From: Elusimicrobiota bacterium
GTDB taxonomy: Bacteria > Omnitrophota > Gorgyraeia > Zapsychrales > Fredricksoniimonadaceae
NCBI GenBank assembly: GCA_012514595.1
Contig: JAAYZZ010000150.1
Coordinates: 1 to 5,121, forward strand
Direction: 5' to 3'
DNA: 5,121 bases
The notes beneath the pieces were generated by a model. That model saw only the letters and a program-made list of their open reading frames with translations, did not search any database and was not told where the DNA came from. Positions 1-5,121 of this stretch are shown here, in pieces. The position numbers and the translations under genes are program-made. The stretch's first letter is position 1, and each line of letters opens with the position of its first letter.

Positions 1-84
1 GTGATCGAGCGGGGATGTCTGCGGGAAGAGTGCCGAAAACTTTTTGAGGAATGGAAGGCGGCGGGCCGTTCGCGGTCTTATTAG
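1..84 (+). CDS. C-terminal end of an unidentified upstream protein (partial)
   Basis: Frame 1 is open from the left edge to a TAG at 82-84 and encodes 27 residues. They read as a charged, probably helical tail rich in Glu, Arg and Lys, ending in Arg-Ser-Arg-Ser-Tyr. The other two forward frames stop early (frame 2 at its first codon, frame 3 at about base 45). The TAG lies 9 bp before the next ATG, and the next gene's Shine-Dalgarno overlaps it, as expected for an upstream operon partner. Too little is visible to name a family. The frame choice rests only on its openness and on the tight spacing to the next gene. Confidence 0.5.
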   Translation: MIERGCLREECRKLFEEWKAAGRSRSY

Positions 85-90
85 GAGAGG
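83..90 (+). promoter_or_regulatory. Ribosome binding site of the lipoprotein gene
   Basis: AGGAGAGG lies with its AGGAG core 6 nt before the ATG at 94. It overlaps the stop codon of the preceding partial gene. It supports the ATG at 94 over the out-of-frame ATG at 51. Confidence 0.75.
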
Positions 91-93
91 GAT

Positions 94-507
94 ATGCGTC
101 AGATCATGGGAGTTCTTGTCGGGCTCGTTTTTTTGAGCGGGTGTGTGGTGACGACATCCACCCGTCCGCTGGTCGTTCAGCCTGCCGCATCCTGGACGGA
201 TATTGCGCTGGGCACAGAACGGCAAGAGGTGCGTGGGGTCCTCGACCGGCAGATCGTCGTCGGATACGAGATCGATGAGGCGTCAGGGATGGCGAGGCCT
301 CTGATGGCGAGCGCGCTTGTCGGCAGCGAGATCCTGCCCTGTGGCGAGAAGACCTATTTGATCGACAGGTTCGTTCCTCCGGGGAACTCTTCGATCGATC
401 TCTCGAGCGATGATGGTCTTGCGGCCTTTATATTTCTCGACGGGAGGCTGGAGGCCAAGGGCGAGGAGGCGGTCGCCACACTGAGGAAGGCCTGTGGCGG
501 ACAGTAA
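94..507 (+). CDS. Small secreted lipoprotein of unknown function
   Basis: A 137-residue protein with a type II (lipoprotein) signal peptide. Residues 1-16 are short, basic and hydrophobic, followed by the lipobox Leu14-Ser15-Gly16-Cys17, so Cys17 should be lipidated. Position +2 is Val, not Asp, which by the Enterobacterial Lol rule would favour outer-membrane sorting; whether that rule holds here is unknown. The mature part is about 120 residues. It begins with a W-x-D-I-x-L-G-T-x-x-x-E-V segment (34-46) that loosely recalls the start of SmpA/BamE-like small lipoprotein domains, but this is only a resemblance. Two further cysteines (83 and 134) could form a disulfide. A strong Shine-Dalgarno precedes the ATG. 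Its 3' end overlaps the next gene by 14 bp, so the two are co-transcribed. I do not recognise the specific family. Confidence 0.8.
   Translation: MRQIMGVLVGLVFLSGCVVTTSTRPLVVQPAASWTDIALGTERQEVRGVLDRQIVVGYEIDEASGMARPLMASALVGSEILPCGEKTYLIDRFVPPGNSSIDLSSDDGLAAFIFLDGRLEAKGEEAVATLRKACGGQ
482..490 (+). promoter_or_regulatory. Ribosome binding site selecting the GTG start of the TrmB-like gene
   Basis: TGAGGAAGG lies inside the end of the lipoprotein gene, with GAGG 7 nt before the GTG at 494. There is no better in-frame ATG upstream of the SAM-binding motif, so this site decides the start. Confidence 0.65.
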
Positions 508-1426
508 CACGCGCGTGCGAGCGTATCTTGGCATCACAGGGGAGGATCTTCCCCTGGACTGGATGGATGTTTTCGGCGGTCCGCGTCCGCTGGAGGTCGA
601 GATCGGGTTCGGGACAGGCGAGTATCTCTGTCAGATCGCCCGGGAGCGTCCCCAGGTCGGGTTCATCGGTTTTGAACAGGCCCCGGGACGGATCGTGAAA
701 ACCCGCGCCAGGATCGAGGCCGCGGGACTTCGGAACGTTCGTCTTCTTTTCTGGGATGCGGTCTGGGGTCTGCAGTATCTTTTTTCCAGCGGAAGCCTTG
801 ATGCGGTGCATTGTCTGTTCCCCTGTCCCTGGCCCAAGAAGCGTCACGCCAAGAACAGGCTGTTCCAGCCGCGCGTCCTGTCTCTTGTGAATGATCGGCT
901 CCGGATGGGCGGGACCCTGACGGTCGTGACCGACGAGAAGGCCTACGCCGCGTGGCTGATGGAACAGGTCCCCGGGACGGGATTCCTCGTCGAGGCCGAG
1001 ACCCACGGTGCGCGCTACGGGACCATGTTCGAGGCCAAATGGCGGGCCGAGGGGCAGGAAGATTTCTACAAGGTCGTTCTGCGCAAGGAGCAGGCGCTTT
1101 CATCGTTGTGTCAGGAGGTCGCTCGGGTGAGGATCTACGATATTCAAAAGATGGATCCCGCGAAAATGGTGTTGCGGGATGAGAAGAGGAAGGCCGCGAT
1201 CACCTTCGGGGAGATCATCCATGATCAGACCAAGGCCATGGCCATGGTCCTGGCGATCGTGACCGAGGAGGGCCAGACCCAGCATTTGTGGATTAAGATG
1301 GTTCGCGGGGAGAAAGGCTGGAGCGTGCGCGCGGCGGAGGGATCCCTCGCCTTGCCCACCCCCGGAGCGCATCGTGCGCTGGCCTTGGTATCCGAGGCCG
1401 CGGTCCTTTCGGGGGGCAGGGCATGA
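494..1426 (+). CDS. trmB: Diverged TrmB-type tRNA (guanine-N7) methyltransferase with C-terminal extension
   Basis: A 310-residue cytoplasmic protein whose first ~200 residues match the TrmB family. TrmB transfers a methyl group from S-adenosylmethionine to N7 of guanosine-46 in the tRNA variable loop. Visible elements are SAM motif I E-I-G-F-G-T-G-E (36-43), the acidic end of the second strand (Glu61), the Asp88-Ala pair, the signature block F-P-C-P-W-P-K-K-R-H (109-118), Thr146-Asp147, and T-M-F-E (177-180) matching the family T-x-F-E motif. Two signature positions differ. The Asp of FPDPW is Cys111, and the first Arg after H-x-K is Asn121; in E. coli TrmB these correspond to Asp144 and Arg154. 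His118, Asp147, Thr177 and Glu180 are kept. The N-terminus is short and lacks an obvious counterpart of the conserved Arg region. Residues ~200-310 form an extension absent from E. coli TrmB. The start is GTG, overlapping the lipoprotein gene by 14 bp. The fold assignment is firm; m7G46 activity is inferred and uncertain. Confidence 0.85.
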   Translation: MADSNTRVRAYLGITGEDLPLDWMDVFGGPRPLEVEIGFGTGEYLCQIARERPQVGFIGFEQAPGRIVKTRARIEAAGLRNVRLLFWDAVWGLQYLFSSGSLDAVHCLFPCPWPKKRHAKNRLFQPRVLSLVNDRLRMGGTLTVVTDEKAYAAWLMEQVPGTGFLVEAETHGARYGTMFEAKWRAEGQEDFYKVVLRKEQALSSLCQEVARVRIYDIQKMDPAKMVLRDEKRKAAITFGEIIHDQTKAMAMVLAIVTEEGQTQHLWIKMVRGEKGWSVRAAEGSLALPTPGAHRALALVSEAAVLSGGRA

Positions 1427-2265
1427 GACCAGGGTTCTCCTCAGCGGTCCGGGCGCTGTTGATCTTGACCGTTCTTGTTGTCCTGTTCTCTTCTGTCGCA
1501 GAGGCCAAGAAAAGATCACGGAAGTCCGGTTCTTATCGAGTCGGTGCGGACGCGGCGATCCTGCTCGATGTCCGCAACTCCCACCGCTACTATGGACGGG
1601 ACATCCATCAGAAGATCCTTCCGGCCAGCACCCTGAAGCTCATGGTCGCGCTGTTTGTTCTCGAGAAGAAAAAGCTGGATGATGTTGTGGTGGTCAGCAA
1701 CAAGGCCTCGCAGGCCCTTCCCAGCAAGGTCTATTTGAGACCCGGTGAGAAATTCCGGGTGCGCGAACTTCTGTATGCGCTTCTTTTGAACTCGGCGAAT
1801 GATGTGGCGATCGCTCTCGCCGAGTCCGTGGCCGGATCCGAGAAGAAATTCGTCGAGATGATGAACCGTCGGGCGCATCAGCTGGGGGCAAAGAACACGC
1901 TCTTTGCCAATTCTCACGGGCTTCCCTCCGTGGCGCCGCAGCATACGACCATCTCCGACATGGTCCTGATCTTCCGTGCGGCGTGGAAGAAGCCCTTCAT
2001 CCGCGAGGCGCTCAAGATCAAGACCATGACCATCCGTTCCGTGAACGGGCGGTCGATCGCGCTCAAGTCGCACAACAAGGCGCTTTTTCTGGGATGGAAG
2101 GGGAATATTTACGGGAAGACCGGATATACCAAGGCGGCCAAGGCCTGTTTTATCGGGCAGATCGAAAAGGACGGAAAGGCTCTTATCGTGGGCGTCTTTG
2201 GCAGCGGGACCCGTTGGGATGACGTGAAGCATCTCGTGGAACATTACGGGGGGATCGATCTTTAG
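1423..2265 (+). CDS. Serine-type D-alanyl-D-alanine carboxypeptidase (PBP5-like, peptidase S11)
   Basis: A 280-residue exported penicillin-binding protein that should trim the terminal D-Ala of peptidoglycan stem peptides, or cut D,D-crosslinks, in the periplasm. A signal peptide spans about 1-28: basic start, hydrophobic 11-22, and an A-E-A site at 26-28. All three active-site motifs are present: S69-T-L-K72 (nucleophile Ser69), S124-A-N126 and K232-T-G234. Also visible are the family's N-S-H-G-L segment (163-167) and G-K-T-G-Y-T followed by A-x-x-C. The protein ends soon after the catalytic domain. It lacks the beta-rich C-terminal domain and amphipathic anchor of E. coli PBP5 (about 400 aa), so it is nearer in size to PBP7/PbpG-type enzymes and is probably soluble in the periplasm. 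The ATG overlaps the preceding TGA (ATGA). The Shine-Dalgarno is weak, which suggests translational coupling. Carboxypeptidase versus endopeptidase cannot be separated from sequence alone. Confidence 0.9.
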   Translation: MRPGFSSAVRALLILTVLVVLFSSVAEAKKRSRKSGSYRVGADAAILLDVRNSHRYYGRDIHQKILPASTLKLMVALFVLEKKKLDDVVVVSNKASQALPSKVYLRPGEKFRVRELLYALLLNSANDVAIALAESVAGSEKKFVEMMNRRAHQLGAKNTLFANSHGLPSVAPQHTTISDMVLIFRAAWKKPFIREALKIKTMTIRSVNGRSIALKSHNKALFLGWKGNIYGKTGYTKAAKACFIGQIEKDGKALIVGVFGSGTRWDDVKHLVEHYGGIDL

Positions 2266-2292
2266 CGAAAGACGGGTTCCCGGGTTTTCGTG

Positions 2293-2321
2293 TTGTCAGG
2301 TCTTGGGAAATCAGATACACT
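2293..2321 (+). promoter_or_regulatory. Putative sigma-70 promoter for the DsbA-like gene
   Basis: TTGTCA (2293-2298, 5 of 6 consensus) is separated by 17 nt from TACACT (2316-2321, 4 of 6) in the 89-bp gap between the carboxypeptidase and the thioredoxin-fold gene. Predicted transcription start is near 2328, giving a leader of about 27 nt. This is a pattern match only. Confidence 0.45.
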
Positions 2322-2343
2322 GGGGCCATTCTATTAACGGATC

Positions 2344-2352
2344 AGGGAGGGG
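2344..2352 (+). promoter_or_regulatory. Ribosome binding site of the DsbA-like gene
   Basis: AGGGAGGGG, with GGAGG ending 4 nt before the ATG at 2355, a strong anti-Shine-Dalgarno match. It supports that ATG as the start. Confidence 0.7.
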
Positions 2353-2354
2353 TT

Positions 2355-3179
2355 ATGGAGAAGAAGTGGGTTGTCGGGTTCATTGTTCTTGCGTGTCTTT
2401 TGGCCGGGGCCGCCGTCCTTTCGAGCTTTCTGACAGGCCTTTCTTTTCGTGATGCCATCGCGCCGACAGAAGGTCTTCTGATCCAGGTCGCGTCTTCGGG
2501 CCAGGGAGACCAGGCCGCGTTGGCGGCGAATCTGGAGCGGAGGGTCGCGCTTCTCGAATCCCAGGCGCAGATCCAGGGGAAGAAGATCGATTTTCTCTTG
2601 AGCGACTCCGAGGGTGCGGCTCCGGATGCTCCGCCGCCGGTCTTTGATATCCCCGTCGGAGGTTCTTATATTCTGGGTTCCCAGGATGCCCCGGCCACGA
2701 TCGTGGTCTTTTCGGATATTCAGTGTCCCTATTGTTCCCGGTTCCATTCCCCGATCAAGGAGCTTCTAGCGGCATATCCTGGAAAGGCCCGTTTTGTCTT
2801 TAAACATTTTCCGCTTTCTTTCCATAAGAACGCGCGTTCCGCGGCCAAGGCCACCATGGCGGCAGGGGTTCAGGGCAAGTTTTACGAGATGCTGGACCTC
2901 CTGTTCGAGAACCAGGGGGAGTTGGGAGAGGAAAAGTATGTCGAGCTGGCGGGACAGATCGGTCTTGATGTGGAAAAGTTCAAGAAGGATCTGACCCAGC
3001 GCGATGCGGAGTGGGAAAAGGTCATCCAGGAGGATATGGCCCTGGGGCAGAAGGTCGGCGTGCGGGGGACCCCCACGTTCTTTTTGAACGGTCAGGAAAC
3101 GTCGGCCCGTTCTCCGGAACAGTGGAAGGCCGCGGTCAACGCCCTTCTGACAGAGCTTGCGGAGAAGGCCAAGCCCTAA
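2355..3179 (+). CDS. Membrane-anchored DsbA-family thiol:disulfide oxidoreductase
   Basis: A 274-residue protein with an N-terminal hydrophobic helix (about 6-28) after M-E-K-K, which acts as an uncleaved anchor or a signal peptide. There is no lipobox and no clear signal-peptidase site. A heptad-like, probably coiled-coil stretch (about 56-83) and a Pro-rich linker (90-100) lead into a thioredoxin-fold domain (about 100-270). The active site is C124-P-Y-C127 in the context F-S-D-I-Q, typical of the Thioredoxin_4/DsbA-Com1 group (BdbD-like). An H-F-P-L-S-F-H segment (151-157) follows, with an inserted helical domain, and then G-V-R-G-T-P240-T-F carries the cis-proline loop. Such proteins form or isomerise disulfides in exported proteins and are usually re-oxidised by DsbB or VKOR. 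No such partner lies in this window. It appears to be a single-gene unit with its own promoter. The direction of the redox reaction (oxidase or isomerase) is not determinable here. Confidence 0.88.
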   Translation: MEKKWVVGFIVLACLLAGAAVLSSFLTGLSFRDAIAPTEGLLIQVASSGQGDQAALAANLERRVALLESQAQIQGKKIDFLLSDSEGAAPDAPPPVFDIPVGGSYILGSQDAPATIVVFSDIQCPYCSRFHSPIKELLAAYPGKARFVFKHFPLSFHKNARSAAKATMAAGVQGKFYEMLDLLFENQGELGEEKYVELAGQIGLDVEKFKKDLTQRDAEWEKVIQEDMALGQKVGVRGTPTFFLNGQETSARSPEQWKAAVNALLTELAEKAKP

Positions 3180-3204
3180 AAAGGCTTTGCCAAATAAAGT
3201 TTTT
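3167..3204 (+). terminator. Possible weak intrinsic terminator after the DsbA-like gene
   Basis: GGCCAAGCC (3167-3175) and GGCTTTGCC (3183-3191) pair as a 9-bp stem with one mismatch around a 7-nt loop that contains the stop codon. A run of five T (3200-3204) follows, but only after an 8-nt A-rich spacer, so the signal is weak. It also overlaps the putative promoter of the next gene. Confidence 0.3.
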
Positions 3205-3214
3205 ATAGTATATT
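3187..3214 (+). promoter_or_regulatory. Putative sigma-70 promoter of rpmA
   Basis: TTGCCA (3187-3192, 5 of 6 consensus), 16-nt spacer, TATATT (3209-3214, 5 of 6), in the most AT-rich stretch of the window. The predicted start near 3221 gives a leader of about 54 nt. A small stem, TTGACC (3225-3230) with GGTCGA (3236-3241) around GGTAA, would sit at the 5' end of that leader. Confidence 0.55.
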
Positions 3215-3261
3215 TGACTCTCTTTTGACCGGTAAGGTCGAGGGTTGGTTCAATCAGCAGC

Positions 3262-3267
3262 AAGGAG
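3262..3267 (+). promoter_or_regulatory. Ribosome binding site deciding the rpmA start
   Basis: AAGGAG ends 7 nt before the ATG at 3275. This places translation initiation there rather than at the in-frame TTG at 3245, which has no comparable site and would lie upstream of this AAGGAG. Confidence 0.75.
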
Positions 3268-3274
3268 TTCGGAT

Positions 3275-3538
3275 ATGGGCGGTCGAGTTGGTGGGAAATC
3301 CCACAAGATGTATGCGGAAACGTGCGGGGTCAAGGTCGCGGGCGGACAGAAGGTCCGCGCCGGAACAGTTCTGACCCGTCAGGGCGATAAGTGGCGTCCG
3401 GGGATCAATGTCATGGGGAAGATGCACCTCACCGCCGCTTGCGATGACGAGGTTTATTTCACCCGCAAGCGGAACAACAAGAACAGCGGACGTATTGACA
3501 CCTTGGTCAATATCCGTCCTGTGGCAGCGAAAGCCTAA
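3275..3538 (+). CDS. rpmA: 50S ribosomal protein bL27, atypical
   Basis: An 87-residue basic protein, close to the usual ~85 for bL27, a large-subunit protein whose N-terminal tail reaches the peptidyl-transferase centre. The match runs through the core: C-G-V-K-x-x-G-G-Q-x-V-x-A-G (17-30), then R-Q-G-D-K-W-R-P-G-I-N-V (35-46), then L-T-A-x-x-D-D-E-V-Y-F (51-61). In E. coli L27 these correspond to LGVKRFGG..V.AG, RQ...K...G.NV and L.A..DG.V.F. The N-terminus is odd. It lacks the near-universal M-A-H-K-K-G-G-G-S and has M-G-G-R-V-G-G-K-S-H-K instead. A basic Asn/Lys-rich insertion (K-R-N-N-K-N-S-G-R, 64-72) precedes the last strand. rpmA normally follows rplU and precedes obgE; here it stands alone between a dsbA-like gene and glmS, with its own promoter and terminator. 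Identity as bL27 is well supported; whether it is the only copy in the genome is unknown. Confidence 0.88.
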   Translation: MGGRVGGKSHKMYAETCGVKVAGGQKVRAGTVLTRQGDKWRPGINVMGKMHLTAACDDEVYFTRKRNNKNSGRIDTLVNIRPVAAKA

Positions 3539-3549
3539 GACGACGATCG

Positions 3550-3610
3550 CGGCCATGGATCTTTTGACTCTTCGAAAGAGTCGACCGGTCCATGGCCGTT
3601 TTCCTTTTCT
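3550..3610 (+). terminator. Strong two-part intrinsic terminator after rpmA
   Basis: A perfect 10-bp outer stem, CGGCCATGGA (3550-3559) with TCCATGGCCG (3589-3598), encloses a perfect 7-bp inner hairpin, GACTCTT (3566-3572) with AAGAGTC (3576-3582), around a CGA loop. Between them, 3560-3561 can pair with 3587-3588 (including a GU) and 3564-3565 with 3583-3584, leaving only a small internal loop. TTTTCCTTTT (3599-3608) follows at once. No T-run lies on the other side, so it acts on + strand transcription only. It starts 11 bp after the rpmA stop codon. Confidence 0.85.
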
Positions 3611-3612
3611 GC

Positions 3613-3617
3613 GAGGG
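3613..3617 (+). promoter_or_regulatory. Ribosome binding site of glmS
   Basis: GAGGG ends 8 nt before the ATG at 3626. An out-of-frame ATG at 3619 is ignored because only 3626 gives the required Met-Cys-Gly start. Confidence 0.6.
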
Positions 3618-3625
3618 CATGTCTT

Positions 3626-5121
<1,496 letters not shown>

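Noticed and set aside
51..278. A 75-codon + strand frame overlapping the lipoprotein start.
   Set aside because: No ribosome binding site, Arg-rich shadow composition, and it conflicts with the well-supported lipobox protein.
428..1006. A 192-codon minus-strand open frame across the lipoprotein and TrmB-like genes.
   Set aside because: It lies opposite two supported coding regions in different frames and has no recognisable motif or matching ribosome binding site.
1516..2244. A 242-codon minus-strand open frame inside the carboxypeptidase gene.
   Set aside because: The + strand has the complete S-x-x-K, S-x-N and K-T-G set plus a signal peptide; the reverse frame shows no domain and is a shadow.
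2266..2290. A hairpin after the carboxypeptidase: CGAAAG (2266-2271) with TTTTCG (2285-2290), plus a 3-bp inner CGG/CCG stem.
   Set aside because: Pairing is interrupted and no T-run follows the stem; the Ts are used up in the 3' arm. It is too weak to call a terminator.
3245..3274. A possible TTG start giving bL27 ten extra N-terminal residues.
   Set aside because: The AAGGAG at 3262-3267 sits correctly for the ATG at 3275 and would be inside the longer reading frame; bL27 length also fits the shorter form.
3539..3625. A glmS ribozyme or riboswitch upstream of glmS.
   Set aside because: The gap is only 87 bp and is mostly a simple terminator hairpin. The glmS ribozyme needs roughly 150 nt with a double-pseudoknot core, which cannot fit.

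Overview
The window looks like chromosomal, mostly housekeeping DNA from a moderately GC-rich, diderm (Gram-negative type) bacterium. Evidence is the lipobox lipoprotein, a periplasmic peptidoglycan D,D-peptidase, a membrane-tethered DsbA-like thiol oxidoreductase and a bacterial-type GlmS. Every gene is on the + strand. I saw no tRNA, rRNA, CRISPR array, transposase, integrase or phage gene. Several conserved proteins are unusually diverged for their families (the TrmB-like methyltransferase, ribosomal protein bL27, one GlmS motif). That fits an uncultivated candidate-phylum lineage better than a well-studied clade, but the sequence does not settle the taxonomy.

Left block (1-2265) is a compact gene cluster. 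It holds the last codons of an unidentified upstream gene (1-84), a small lipoprotein (94-507), a diverged TrmB-type tRNA methyltransferase with a C-terminal extension (494-1426), and a secreted serine D,D-carboxypeptidase of the PBP5/S11 family (1423-2265). Gaps are 9 bp, then overlaps of 14 bp and 4 bp (ATGA), so this is probably one translationally coupled operon.

Middle block (2266-3180): an 89-bp gap carries a plausible sigma-70 promoter (TTGTCA-17-TACACT) and a good ribosome binding site for a membrane-anchored DsbA-family protein (2355-3179). This protein and the carboxypeptidase both act outside the cytoplasmic membrane.

Right block (3181-5121): a plausible promoter (TTGCCA-16-TATATT) precedes a monocistronic, atypical rpmA (bL27, 3275-3538). 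It is closed by a strong two-part hairpin terminator (3550-3602). Then glmS begins at 3626, fixed by its Met-Cys-Gly start, and runs off the window end with about 110 residues missing. GlmS makes glucosamine-6-phosphate, the precursor of peptidoglycan and LPS amino sugars, so it shares the cell-envelope theme with the carboxypeptidase.

I found no convincing new multi-gene system. The points most worth a second look are the TrmB-like protein that has lost catalytic-motif residues and gained a C-terminal domain, and the atypical, stand-alone bL27.
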